Below, piece after piece: positions 1 to 12,239 of a stretch of DNA of 64,000 nt (its first letter is position 1; every line of letters begins with the position of its first letter). This stretch comes from Micromussa lordhowensis (Eukaryota > Cnidaria > Anthozoa > Scleractinia > Lobophylliidae). The translations under genes were made by a program, and so were the position numbers. A model generated the notes under the pieces. That model saw only the letters and a list, made by a program, of their open reading frames with translations. It had not been told where the DNA came from and did no database searches. The stretch lies in assembly GCA_964020085.1 (NCBI GenBank), contig OZ026603.1, forward strand, positions 5,775,046 through 5,839,045, written 5' to 3'.

Positions 1-207
1 GGCGCGGTTTGCAGCAAAATCTTTTGCTAGGTTGGCACTTGAAGGAAATCCTAGTTAGAACATGATGGCATTGGCGCCAGGGTGTTTTTTTTGGCCTTCT
101 TTTTGCAGTAGTTTCCCCTGGTCCCAACTTTGCAGAATTTCAGAAAACGCGCGCTGGGGGTCCCCTTGGCAAATTTGACATAGCTCGGCTTCACGGGCAC
201 TTTAAGA
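1..207. repeat. Reference satellite unit (phase used in this annotation)
   Basis: First complete unit, beginning ggcgcggtttgcag and ending gggcactttaaga. Useful unit positions: TTTGCAG at 8-14, 102-108 and 129-135; TTGGC at 32-36, 71-75 and 166-170; the palindrome GGCGCC at 73-78; a T-run beginning at about 84; CGCGCGC at about 148-154; the odd palindrome GGGGTCCCC at 157-165; and TTAA at 202-205. G+C is about 50% in the consensus by hand count. The length is a multiple of three (69 codons), so any reading frame stays in register across units. The length is also close to a typical nucleosome repeat, which is a general feature of many satellites and no proof of function. Confidence 0.95.
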
Positions 208-1239
208 GGCGCGATTTGCAGCAAAATGTTCTGCTAGGTTAGCACTTTAAGGAAATCGTAGTTAGAACATGATGGCATTGGCGCCAGGGTGTTTTTTCTG
301 GCCTTTTTTTTGCAGTAATTTCCCCTGGTCCCAACTTTGCAGAATTTCAGAAAACGCGCGCTGGGGGTCCCCTTGGCAAATTTGACATAGCTCGGCTTCA
401 CGGGCACTTTAAGAGGCGCGGTTTGCAGCAAAATGTTCTGCTAGGTTGGCACTTGAAGGAAATTTTAGTTAGAACATGATGGCATTGGCGCCAGGGTGTT
501 TTTTCTGGCCTTCTTTTTGCAGTAGTTTCCCCTGGTCCCAACTTTGCAGAATTTCAGAAAACGCGCGCTGGGGGTCCCCTTGGCAAATTTGACATAGCTC
601 GGCTTCACGGGCACTTTAAGAGGCGCGGTTTGCAGCAAAATGTTCTGCTAGGTTGGCACTTCAAGGAAATCCTAGTTAGAACATGATGGCATTGGCGCCA
701 GGGTGTTTTTTCTGGCCTTCTTTTTGCAGTAGTTTCCCCTGGTCCCAACTTTGCAGAATTTCAGAAAACGCGCGCTGGGGGTCCCCTTGGCAAATTTGAC
801 ATAGCTCGGCTTCACGGGCACTTTAAGAGGCGCGGTTTGCAGCAAAATGTTTTGCTAGGTTGGCACGTTAAGAAAATCCTAGTTAGAACATGATGGCATT
901 GGCGCGAGGGTGTTTTTTCTGGCCTTCTTTTTGCAGTAGTTTCCCCTGGTCCCAACTTTGCAGAATTTCAGAAAACGCGCGCTGGGGCTCCCCTTGGCAA
1001 ATTTGACATAGCTCGGCTTCACGGGCACTTTAAGAGGCGCGGTTTGCAGCAAAATGTTCTGCTAGGTTGGCACTTTACGGAAATCCTAGTTAGAACATGA
1101 TGGCATTGGCGCCAGGGTGTTTTTTCTGGCCTTCTTTTTGCAGTAATTTCCCCTGGTCCCAACTTTGCAGAATTTCAGAAAACGCGCGCTGGGGGTCCCC
1201 TTGGCAAATTTGACATAGCTCGGCTTCACGGGCACTTTA

Positions 1240-3950
1240 AGAGGCGCGGTTTGCAGCAAAATGTTCTGCTAGGTTGGCACTTCAAGGAAATCTTAGTTAA
1301 AACATGATAACATTGGCGCCAGGGTCTTTTTTCTGGCCTTCTTTTTGCAGTAGTTTCCCCTGGTCCCAACTTTGCAGAATTTCAGAAAACGCGCGCTGGG
1401 GGTCCCCTTGGCAAATTTGACATAGCTCGGCTTCACGGGCATTTTAAGAGGCGCGGTTTGCAGCAAAATGTTCTGCTAGGTTGGCACTTCAAGGAAATTC
1501 TAGTTAGAACATGATGGCATTGGCGGCAGGGTGTTTTTTCTGGCCTTCTTTTTGCAGTAGTTTCCCCTGGTCCCAACTTTGCAGAATTTCAGAAAACGCG
1601 CGCTGGGGGTCCCCTTGGCAAATTTGACATAGCTCGGCTTCACGGGCACTTTAAGAGGCGCGGTTTGCAGCAAAATGCTTTGCTAGGTTGGCACTTTAAG
1701 GAAATCTTAGTTAGAACATGATGGCATTGGCGCCAGGGTGCTTTTTCTGGCCTTCTTTTTGCAGTAATTTCCCCTGGTCCCAACTTTGCAGAATTTCAGA
1801 AAACGCGCGCTGGGGGTCCCCTTGGCAAATTTGACATAGCTCGGCTTCACGGGCACTTTAAGAGGCGCGGTTTGCAGCAAAATGTTCTGCTAGGTTGGCA
1901 CTTTAAGGAAATCATACTTAGAACATGATGGCATTGGCGCCAGGGTGTTTTTTCTGGCCTTCTTTTTGCAGTAGTTTCCCCTGGTCCCAACTTTGCAGAA
2001 TTTCAGAAAACGCGCGCTGGGGGTCCCCTTGGCAAATTTGACATAGCTCGGCTTCACGGGCACTTTAAGAGGCGCGGTTTGCAGCAAAATGTTTTGCTAG
2101 GTTGGCACTTCAAGGAAATCCTAGTTAGAACATGATGGCATTGGCGCCAGGGTGTTTTTTCTGGCCTTCTTTTTGCAGTAGTTTCCCCTGGTCCCAACTT
2201 TGCAGAATTTCAGAAAACGCGCGCTGGGGGTCCCCTTGGCAAATTTGACATAGCTCGGCTTCACGGGCACTTTAAGAGGCGCGGTTTGCAGCAAAATGTT
2301 CTGCTAGGTTGGCACTTTAAGGAAATCATACTTAGAACATGATGGCATTGGCTCCAGGGTGTTTTTTCTGGCCTTTTTTTTGCAGTAGTTTCCCCTGGTC
2401 CCAACTTTGCAGAATTTCAGAAAACGCGCGCTGGGGGTCCCCTTGGCAAATTTGACATAGCTCGGCTTCACGGGCTTTTTAAGAGGCGCGGTTTGCAGCA
2501 AAATGTTTTGCTAGGTTGGCACTTCAAGGAAATCCTATTTAGAACATGATGGCATTGGCGCCAGGGTGTTTTTTCTGGCCTTCTTTTTGCAGTAGTTTCC
2601 CCTGGTCCCAACTTTGCAGAATTTCAGAAAACGCGCGCTGGGGGTCCCCTTGGCAAATTTGACATAGCTCGGCTTCACGGGCACTTTAAGAGGCGCGGTT
2701 TGCAGCAAAATGTTCTGCTAGGTTGGCACTTTAAGGAAATTTTAGTTAGAATATGATGGCATTGGCGCCAGGGTGTTTTTTCTGGCCTTCTTTTTGCAGT
2801 AATTTCCCCTGGTCCCAACTTTGCAGAATTTCAGAAAACGCGCGCTGGGGGTCCCCTTGGCAAATTTGCCATAGCTCGGCTTCACGGGCACTTTAAGAGG
2901 CGCGGTTTGCAGCAAAATGTTCTGCTAGGTTGGCACTTCAAGGAAATTCTAGTTAGAACATGATGGCATTGGCGCCAGGGTGTTTTTTCTGGCCTTCTTT
3001 TTGCAGTAGTTTCCCCTGGTCCCAACTTTGCAGAATTTCAGAAAACGCGCGCTGGGGGTCCCCTTGGCAAATTTGACATAGCTCGGCTTCACGGGCACTT
3101 TAAGAGGCGCGGTTTGCAGCAAAATGTTCTGCTAGGTTGGCACTTTAAGGAAATCTTAGTTAAAATATGATGGCATTGGCGCCAGGGTGTTTTTTCTGGC
3201 CTTCTTTTTGCAGTAGTTTCCCCTGGTCCCAACTTTGCAGAATTTCAGAAAACGCGCGCTGGGGGTCCCCTTGGCAAATTTGACATAGCTCGGCTTCACG
3301 GGCATTTTAAGAGGCGCGGTTTGCAGCAAAATGTTCTGCTAGGTTGGCACTTCAAGGAAATTCTAGTTAAAACATGATGGCATTGGCGCCAGGGTGTTTT
3401 TTCTGGCCTTCTTTTTGCAGTAGTTTCCCCTGGTCCCAACTTTGCAGAATTTCAGAAAACGCGCGCTGGGGGTCCCCTTGGCAAATTTGACATAGCTCGG
3501 CTTCACGGGCACTTTAAGAGGCGCGGTTTGCAGCAAAATGTTCTGCTAGGTTGGCACTTTGAGGAAATCTTAGTTAGAACATGATGGCATTGGCGCCAGG
3601 GTGTTTTTTCTGGCCTTCTTTGTGCAGTAGTTTCCCCTGGTCCCAACTTTGCAGAATTTCAGAAAACGCGCGCTGGGGGTCCCCTTGGCAAATTTGACAT
3701 AGCTCGGCTTCACGGGCACTTTAAGAGGCGCGGTTTGCGGCAAAATGTTTTGCTAGGTTGGCACTTGAAGGAAATCCTAGTTAGAACATGATGGCATTGG
3801 CGCCAGGGTGCTTTTTCTGGCCTTCTTGTTGCAGTAGTTTCCCCTGGTCCCAACTTTGCAGAATTTCAGAAAACGCGCGCTGGGGGTCCCCTTGGCAAAT
3901 TTGACATAGCTCGGCTTCACGGGCACTTTAAGAGGCGCGGTTTGCAGCAA
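1240..3950. repeat. Multi-unit block A (about 13 units), copied near 7.9-10.2 kb
   Basis: This run of units has a distinctive order of variants: aacatgataacattgg (1301), ttggcggcaggg (about 1520), atcatacttagaac (about 1911 and 2325), ggctccaggg with cgggctttttaagagg (about 2350-2482), ttaaaatatg (about 3160), tttgtgcag (about 3620) and tttgcggcaaaatg (about 3735). The same order appears from about 7.87 kb. The shift is about 6621 bp (32 units minus 3 bp) in the first half and about 6203 bp later, so the second copy lacks two units. The shared order of variants shows a segmental duplication and not chance similarity of units. Confidence 0.8.
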
Positions 3951-4020
3951 AATGTTTTGCTAGGTTGGCACTTTGAGGAAATCCTAGTTAGAACATGATG
4001 GCATTGGCGCCAGGGTGTTT

Positions 4021-4966
4021 TTTTCTGGCCTTCTTTTTGCAGTAGTTTCCCCTGGTCCCAACTTTGCAGAATTTCAGAAAACGCGCGCTGGGGGTCCCCT
4101 TGGCAAATTTGACATAGCTCGGCTTCACGGGCACTTTAAGAGGCGCGGTTTGCAGCAAAATGTTCTGCTAGGTTGGCACTTGAAGGAAATCCTAGTTAGA
4201 ACATGATGGCATTGGCGCTAGGGTGTCTTTTGTGGCCTTCTTTTTGCAGTAGTTTCCCCTGGTCCCAACTTTGCAGAATTTCAGAAAACGCGCGCTGGGG
4301 GTCCCCTTGGCAAATTTGACATAGCTCGGCTTCACGGGCACTTTAAGAGGCGCGGTTTGCAGCAAAATGTTCTGCTAGGTTAGCACTTCAAGGAAATCCT
4401 AGTTAGAACATGATGGCATTGGCGCCAGGGTGTTTTTTCTGGCCTTCTTTTTGCAGTAGTTTCCCCTGGTCCCAACTTTGCAGAATTTCAGAAAACGCGC
4501 GCTGGGGGTCCCCTTGGCAAATTTGACATAGCTCGGCTTCACGGGCACTTTAAGAGGCGCGGTTTGCAGCAAAATGTTCTCCTAGGTTGGCACTTCAAGG
4601 AAATCCTAGTTAGAACATGATGGCATTGGCGCCAGGCTGTTTTTTCTGGCCTTCTTTTTGCAGTAGTTTCCCCTGGTCCCAACTTTGCAGAATTTCAGAA
4701 AACGCGCGCTGGGGGTCCCCTTGGCAAATTTGACATAGCTCGGCTTCACGGGCACTTTAAGAGGCGCGGTTTGCAGCAAAATGTTCTGCTAGGTTGGCAC
4801 TTTAAGGAAATCCTAGTTAGAACATGATGACATTGGCGCCAGGGTGTTTTTTCTGGCCTTCTTTTTGCAGTAATTTCCCCTGGTCCCAACTTTGCAGAAT
4901 TTCAGAAAACGCGCGCTGGGGGTCCCCTTGGCAAATTTGACATAGCTCGGCTTCACGGGCACTTTA
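4021..4966. repeat. Duplicated segment B, copy 1 (946 bp)
   Basis: Line-by-line comparison shows no difference from 5881-6826, a shift of 1860 bp (nine units minus 3 bp; the 3-bp loss is the shortened gtaatttctggtccc near 5495). The segment includes the gctagggtgtcttttgtgg variant at 4217, tagcacttcaagg at 4381, ttctcctagg near 4578 and gccaggctg near 4631. Identity breaks on the left in the T-run before 4021 and on the right at 4967 (actttatgag here, actttaagag in the other copy). A closely similar third copy lies at about 11.38-12.06 kb. Confidence 0.85.
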
Positions 4967-5880
4967 TGAGGCGCGGTTTGCAGCAAAATCTTCTGCTTGG
5001 TTGGCACTTCAAGGAAATCCTAGTTAGAACATGATGGCATTGGCGCCAGGGTGTTTTTTTTGGCCTTCTTTTTGCAGTAGTTTCCCCTGGTCCCAACTTT
5101 GCAGAATTTCAGAAAACGCGCGCTGGGGGTCCCCTTGGCAAATTTGACATAGCTCAGCTTCACGGGCACTTTAAGAGGCGCGGTTTGCAGCAAAATGTTC
5201 TGCTAGGTTGGCACTTTAAGGAAATCCTAGTTAGAAGATGATGGCATTGGCGCCAGGGTGTTTTTTCTGGCCTTCTTTTTGCAGTAGTTTCCCCTGGTCC
5301 CAACTTTGCAGAATTTCAGAAAACGCGCGCTGGGGGTCCCCTTGGCAAATTTGACATAGCTCGGCTTCACGGGCACTTTAAGAGGCGCGGTTTGCAGCAA
5401 AATGTTCTGCTAGGTTGGCACTTTAAGGAAATCCTAGTTAGAACATGATGACATTGGCGCCAGGGTGTTTTTTCTGGCCTTCTTTTTGCAGTAATTTCTG
5501 GTCCCAACTTTGCAGAATTTCAGAAAACGCGCGCTGGGGGTCCCCTTGGCAAATTTGACATAGCTCGGCTTCACGGGCACTTTATGAGGCGCGGTTTGCA
5601 GCAAAATCTTCTGCTTGGTTGGCACTTCAAGGAAATCCTAGTTAGAACATGATGGCATTGGCGCCAGGGTGTTTTTTCTGGCCTTCTTTTTGCAGTAGTT
5701 TCCCCTGGTCCCAACTTTGCAGAATTTCAGAAAACGCGCGCTGGGGGTCCCCTTGGCAAATTTGACATAGCTCAGCTTCACGGGCACTTTAAGAGGCGCG
5801 GTTTGCAGCAAAATGTTCTGCTAGGTTGGCACTTTTAGGAAATCCTAGTTAGAAGATGATGGCATTGGCGCCAGGGTGTT

Positions 5881-6826
5881 TTTTCTGGCCTTCTTTTTGC
5901 AGTAGTTTCCCCTGGTCCCAACTTTGCAGAATTTCAGAAAACGCGCGCTGGGGGTCCCCTTGGCAAATTTGACATAGCTCGGCTTCACGGGCACTTTAAG
6001 AGGCGCGGTTTGCAGCAAAATGTTCTGCTAGGTTGGCACTTGAAGGAAATCCTAGTTAGAACATGATGGCATTGGCGCTAGGGTGTCTTTTGTGGCCTTC
6101 TTTTTGCAGTAGTTTCCCCTGGTCCCAACTTTGCAGAATTTCAGAAAACGCGCGCTGGGGGTCCCCTTGGCAAATTTGACATAGCTCGGCTTCACGGGCA
6201 CTTTAAGAGGCGCGGTTTGCAGCAAAATGTTCTGCTAGGTTAGCACTTCAAGGAAATCCTAGTTAGAACATGATGGCATTGGCGCCAGGGTGTTTTTTCT
6301 GGCCTTCTTTTTGCAGTAGTTTCCCCTGGTCCCAACTTTGCAGAATTTCAGAAAACGCGCGCTGGGGGTCCCCTTGGCAAATTTGACATAGCTCGGCTTC
6401 ACGGGCACTTTAAGAGGCGCGGTTTGCAGCAAAATGTTCTCCTAGGTTGGCACTTCAAGGAAATCCTAGTTAGAACATGATGGCATTGGCGCCAGGCTGT
6501 TTTTTCTGGCCTTCTTTTTGCAGTAGTTTCCCCTGGTCCCAACTTTGCAGAATTTCAGAAAACGCGCGCTGGGGGTCCCCTTGGCAAATTTGACATAGCT
6601 CGGCTTCACGGGCACTTTAAGAGGCGCGGTTTGCAGCAAAATGTTCTGCTAGGTTGGCACTTTAAGGAAATCCTAGTTAGAACATGATGACATTGGCGCC
6701 AGGGTGTTTTTTCTGGCCTTCTTTTTGCAGTAATTTCCCCTGGTCCCAACTTTGCAGAATTTCAGAAAACGCGCGCTGGGGGTCCCCTTGGCAAATTTGA
6801 CATAGCTCGGCTTCACGGGCACTTTA
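5881..6826. repeat. Duplicated segment B, copy 2 (946 bp)
   Basis: Partner of 4021-4966, apparently identical over the whole length. The sharp ends and absence of substitutions point to a very recent duplication, gene conversion, or an assembly duplication; the sequence alone does not separate these. Confidence 0.85.
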
Positions 6827-7869
6827 AGAGGCGCGGTTTGCAGCAAAATGTTCTGCTAGGTTAGCACTTTAAGGAAATCCTAGTTAGAACATGATGGCAT
6901 TGGCGCCAGGGTGTTTTTTCTGGCCTTCTTTTTGCAGTAGTTTCCCCTGGTCCCAACTTTGCAGAATTTCAGAAAACGCGCGCTGGGGGTCCCCTTGGCA
7001 AATTTGACATAGCTCGGCTTCACGGGCATTTTAAGAGGCGCGGTTTGCAGCAAAATGTTCTGCTAGGTTGGCACTTTAAGGAAATTCTAGTTAGAACATG
7101 ATGGCATTGGCGCCAGGGTGTTTTTCTGGCCTTCTTTTTGTGGTAGTTTCCCCTGGTCCCAACTTTGCAGAATTTCAGAAAACGCGCGCTGGGGGTCCCC
7201 TTGGCAAATTTGACATAGCTCGGCTTCACGGGCACTTTAAGAGGCGCGGTTTGCAGCAAAATCTTCTGCTTGGTAGGTACTTCAAGGAAATCCTAGTTAG
7301 AACATGATGGCATTGGCGCCAGGGTGTTTTTTTTGGCCTTCTTTTTGCAGTAGTTTCCCCAGGTCCCAACTTTGCAGAATTTCAGAAAACGCGCGCTGGG
7401 GGTCCCCTTGGCAAATTTGACATAGCTCAGCTTCACGGGCACTTTAAGAGGCGCGGTTTGCAGCAAAATGTTCTGCTAGGTTGGCACTTTAAGGAAATTC
7501 TAGTTAGAACATGATGGCATTGGCGCCAGGGTGTTTTTTCTGGCCTTCTTTTTGCAGTAGTTTCCCCTGGTCCCAACTTTGCAGAATTTCAGAAAACGCG
7601 CGCTGGGGGTCCCCTTTGGCAAATTTGACATAGCTCGGCTTCACGGGCACTTTAAGAGGCGCGGTTTGCAGCAAAATGTTCTGCTAGGTTGGCACTTCAA
7701 GGAAATTCTAGTTAGAACATGATGGCATTGGCGCTAGGGTGTCTTTTGTGGCCTTCTTTTTGCAGTAGTTTCCCCTGGTCCCAACTTTGCAGAATTTCAG
7801 AAAACGCGCGCTGGGGGTCCCCTTGGCAAATTTGACATAGCTCGGCTTCACGGGCACTTTAGAGGCGCG

Positions 7870-10170
7870 GTTTGCAGCAAAATGTTCTGCTAGGTTGGCA
7901 CTTCAAGGAAATCTTAGTTAAAACATGATAACATTGGCGCCAGGGTGTTTTTTCTGGCCTTCTTTTTGCAGTAGTTTCCCCTGGTCCCAACTTTGCAGAA
8001 TTTCAGAAAACGCGCGCTGGGGGTCCCCTTGGCAAATTTGACATAGCTCGGCTTCACGGGCATTTTAAGAGGCGCGGTTTGCAGCAAAATGTTCTGCTAG
8101 GTTGGCACTTGAAGGAAATTCTAGTTAGAACATGATGGCATTGGCGGCAGGGTGTTTTTTCTGGCCTTCTTTTTGCAGTAGTTTCCCCTGGTCCCAACTT
8201 TGCAGAATTTCAGAAAACGCGCGCTGGGGTCCCCTTTGCAAATTTGACATAGCTCGGCTTCACGGGGCACTTTAAGAGGCGCGGTTTGCAGCAAAATGTT
8301 TTGCTAGGTTGGCACTTTAAGGAAATCTTAGTTAGAACATGATGGCATTGGCGCCAGGGTGTTTTTTCTGGCCTTCTTTTTGCAGTAGTTTCCCCTGGTC
8401 CTAACTTTGCAGAATTTCAGAAAACGCGCGCTGGGGGTCCCCTTGGCAAATTTGACATAGCTCGGCTTCACGGGCACTTTAAGAGGCGCGGTTTGCAGCA
8501 AAATGTTCTGCTAGGTTGGCACTTCAAGGAAATCATACTTAGAACATGATGGCATTGGCGCCAGGGTGTTTTTTCTGGCCTTCTTTTTGCAGTAGTTTCC
8601 CCTGGTCCCAACTTTGCAGAATTTCAGAAAACGCGCGCTGGGGGTCCCCTTGGCAAATTTGACATAGCTCGGCTTCACGGGCACTTTAAGAGGCGCGGTT
8701 TGCAGCAAAATGTTTTGCTAGGTTGGCACTTCAAGGAAATCCTAGTTAGAACATGATGGCATTGGCGCCAGGGTGTTTTTTCTGGCCTTCTTTTTGCAGT
8801 AGTTTCCCCTGGTCCCAACTTTGCAGAATTTCAGAAAACGCGCGCTGGGGGTCCCCTTGGCAAATTTGACATAGCTCGGCTTCACGGGCACTTTAAGAGG
8901 CGCGGTTTGCAGCAAAATGTTCTGCTAGGTTGGCACTTTAAGGAAATCATACTTAGAACATGATGGCATTGGCTCCAGGGTGGTTTTTTCTGGCCTTTTT
9001 TTGGCAGTAGTTTCCCCTGGTCCCAACTTTGCAGAATTTCAGAAAACGCGCGCTGGGGGTCCCCTTGGAAAATTTGACATAGCTCGGCTTCACGGGCTTT
9101 TTAAGAGGCGCGGTTTGCAGCAAAATGTTTTGCTAGGTTGGCACTTCAAGGAAATCCTAGTTAGAATATGATGGCATTGGCGCCAGGGTGTTTTTCTGGC
9201 CTTCTTTTTGCAGTAGTTTCCCCTGGTCCCAACTTTGCAGAATTCAGAAAACGCGCGCTGGGGGTCCCCTTGGCAAATTTGACATAGCTCGGCTTCACGG
9301 GCACTTTAAGAGGCGCGGTTTGCAGCAAAATGTTCTGCTAGGTTGGCACTTTAAGGAAATCTTAGTTAAAATATGATGGCATTGGCGCCAGGGTGTTTTT
9401 TCTGGCCTTCTTTTTGCAGTAGTTTCCCCTGGTCCCAACTTTGCAGAATTTCAGAAAACGCGCGCTGGGGGTCCCCTTGGCAAATTTGACATAGCTCGGC
9501 TTCACGGGCATTTTAAGAGGCGCGGTTTGCAGCAAAATGTTCTGCTAGGTTGGCACTTCAAGGAAATTCTAGTTAAAACATGATGGCATTGGCGCCAGGG
9601 TGTTTTTCTGGCCTTCTTTTTGCAGTAGTTTCCCCTGGTCCCAACTTTGCAGAATTTCAGAAAACGCGCGCTGGGGGTCCCCTTGGCAATTTGACATAGC
9701 TCGGCTTCACGGGCACTTTAAGAGGCGCGGGTTTGCAGCAAAATGTTCTGCTAGGTTAGCACTTTAAGGAATCTTAGTTAGAACATGATGGCATTGGCGC
9801 CAGGGTGTTTTTCTGGCCTTCTTTGTGCAGTAGTTTCCCCTGGTCCCAACTTTGCAGAATTTCAGAAAACGCGCGCTGGGGGTCCCCCTTGGCAAATTTG
9901 ACATAGCTCGGCTTCACGGGCACTTTAAGAGGCGCGGTTTGCGGCAAAATGTTTTGCTAGGTTGGCACTTGAAGGAAATCCTAGTTAGAACATGATGGCA
10001 TTGGCGCCAGGGTGCTTTTTCTGGCCTTCTTGTTGCAGTAGTTTCCCCTGGTCCCAACTTTGCAGAATTTCAGAAAACGCGCGCTGGGGGTCCCCTTGGC
10101 AAATTTGACATAGCTCGGCTTCACGGGCACTTTAAGAGGCGCGGTTTGCAGCAAAATGTTCTGCTAGGTT
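7870..10170. repeat. Multi-unit block A', second copy, rich in 1-bp indels
   Basis: Contains the same ordered variants as 1240-3950: aacatgataacattgg at 7922, ttggcggcaggg near 8142, atcatacttagaac near 8531 and 8946, ggctccaggg near 8970, ttaaaatatg near 9366, tttgtgcag near 9822 and tttgcggcaaaatg near 9940. Two units present in the first copy are absent. Unlike its partner, this copy has many single-base insertions or deletions in or beside short homopolymers, including gtgtttttctgg, gaattcag, ggcaatttg, gcgcgggtttg, aaggaatct and gtccccctt. The last part of the pattern (tttgtgcag, then tttgcggc) occurs once more at 10.44-10.57 kb without those indels. Confidence 0.75.
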
Positions 10171-11379
10171 GGCACTTTAAGGAAATCCTAGTTTGAACAT
10201 GATGGCATTGGCGCCAGGGTGTTTTTTCTGGCCTTCTTTTTGCAGTAGTTTCCCCTGGTCCCAACTTTGCAGAATTTCAGAAAACGCGCGCTGGGGTCCC
10301 CTTGGCAAATTTGACATAGCTCGGCTTCACGGGCACTTTAAGAGGCGCGGTTTTGCAGCAAAATGTTCTGCTAGGTTGGCACTTTGAGGAAATCTTAGTT
10401 AGAACATGATGGCATTGGCGCCAGGGTGTTTTTTCTGGCCTTCTTTGTGCAGTAGTTTCCCCTGGTCCCAACTTTGCAGAATTTCAGAAAACGCGCGCTG
10501 GGGGTCCCCTTGGCAAATTTGACATAGCTCGGCTTCACGGGCACTTTAAGAGGCGCGGTTTGCGGCAAAATGTTTTGCTAGGTTGGCACTTGAAGGAAAT
10601 CCTAGTTAGAACATGATGGCATTGGCGCCAGGGTGCTTTTTCTGGCCTTCTTGTTGCAGTAGTTTCCCCTGGTCCCAACTTTGCAGAATTTCAGAAAACG
10701 CGCGCTGGGGGTCCCCTTGGCAAATTTGACATAGCTCGGCTTCACGGGCACTTTAAGAGGCGCGGTTTGCAGCAAAATGTTCTGCTAGGTTGGCACTTTA
10801 AGGAAATCCTAGTTTGAACATGATGGCATTGGCGCCAGGGTGTTTTTTCTGGCCTTCTTTTTGCAGTAGTTTCCCCTGGTCCCAACTTTGCAGAATTTCA
10901 GAAAACGCGCGCTGGGGGTCCCCTTGGCAAATTTGACATAGCTCGGCTTCACGGGCACTTTATGAGGCGCGGTTTGCAGCAAAATCTTTTGCTTGGTTGG
11001 CACTTCAAGGAAATCCTAGTTAGAACATGATGGCATTGGCGCCAGGGTGTTTTTTTTGGCCTTCTTTTTGCAGTAGTTTCCCCTGGTCCCAACTTTGCAG
11101 AATTTCAGAAAACGCGCGCTGGGGGTCGCCTTGGCAAATTTGACATAGCTCAGCTTCACGGGCACTTTAAGAGGCGCGGTTTGCAGCAAAATGTTCTGCT
11201 AGGTTGGCACTTTAAGGAAATCCTAGTTAGAAGATGATGGCATTGGCGCCAGGGTGTTTTTTCTGGCCTTCTTTTTGCAGTAGTTTCCCCTGGTCCCAAC
11301 TTTGCAGAATTTCAGAAAACGCGCGCTGGGGGTCCCCTTGGCAAATTTGACATAGCTCGGCTTCACGGGCACTTTAAGA

Positions 11380-12060
11380 GGCGCGGTTTGCAGCAAAATG
11401 TTCTGCTAGGTTGGCACTTGAAGGAAATTCTAGTTAGAACATGATGGCATTGGCGCTAGGGTGTCTTTTGTGGCCTTCTTTTTGCAGTAGTTTCCCCTGG
11501 TCCCAACTTTGCAGAATTTCAGAAAACGCGCGCTGGGGGTCCCCTTGGCAAATTTGACATAGCTCGGCTTCACGGGCACTTTAAGAGGCGCGGTTTGCAG
11601 CAAAATGTTCTGCTAGGTTAGCACTTCAAGGAAATCCTAGTTAGAACATGATGGCATTGGCGCCAGGGTGTTTTTTCTGGCCTTCTTTTTGCAGTAGTTT
11701 CCCCTGGTCCCAACTTTGCAGAATTTCAGAAAACGCGCGCTGGGGGTCCCCTTGGCAAATTTGACATAGCTCGGCTTCACGGGCACTTTAAGAGGCGCGG
11801 TTTGCAGCAAAATGTTCTCCTAGGTTGGCACTTCAAGGAAATCCTAGTTAGAACATGATGGCATTGGCGCCAGGCTGTTTTTTCTGGCCTTCTTTTTGCA
11901 GTAGTTTCCCCTGGTCCCAACTTTGCAGAATTTCAGAAAACGCGCGCTGGGGGTCCCCTTGGCAAATTTGACATAGCTCGGCTTCACGGGCACTTTAAGA
12001 GGCGCGGTTTGCAGCAAAATGTTCTGCTAGGTTGGCACTTTAAGGAAATCCTAGTTAGAA
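11380..12060. repeat. Duplicated segment B, third copy
   Basis: Has the same variant order as segment B: gctagggtgtcttttgtgg at 11455, tagcacttcaagg near 11619, ttctcctagg near 11815 and gccaggctg near 11871. At least one difference is visible (aaggaaattctag in place of aaggaaatcctag near 11420), so this copy is slightly older or has been partly converted. The shift from copy 1 is about 7238 bp (35 units minus 7 bp). Confidence 0.7.
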
Positions 12061-12239
12061 CATGATGGCATTGGCGCCAGGGTGTTTTTTCTGGCCTTCT
12101 TTTTGCAGTAATTTCCCCTGGTCCCAACTTTGCAGAATTTCAGAAAACGCGCGCTGGGGGTCCCCTTGGCAAATTTGAGATAGCTCGGCTTCACGGGCAC
12201 TTTAAGAGGCGCGGTTTGCAGCAAAATGTTTTGCTAGGT

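Noticed and set aside
1..207. CENP-B box
   Set aside because: I looked for the TTCG....A..CGGG pattern; the nearest stretch, ggcttcacgggcac, lacks the required spacing and bases. No supportable box on either strand.
1890..2087. Recurring 62-65 codon minus-strand ORFs (one per many units) with a basic translation
   Set aside because: They are the same satellite segment read once per unit. The start is generally TTG (in ttgctgcaaacc), not ATG, and stops come from ctagttag or ctaggttgg in each unit. Conservation follows DNA-level homogeneity and not codon position.
7098..7307. Plus-strand ORFs beginning at ATGATGGCATTGG or at GTG in the T-run
   Set aside because: Which frame is open depends only on the T-run length, and most units close after about 40 codons at caaatttga. 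No domain is recognisable, and the same DNA also yields the minus-strand ORFs.
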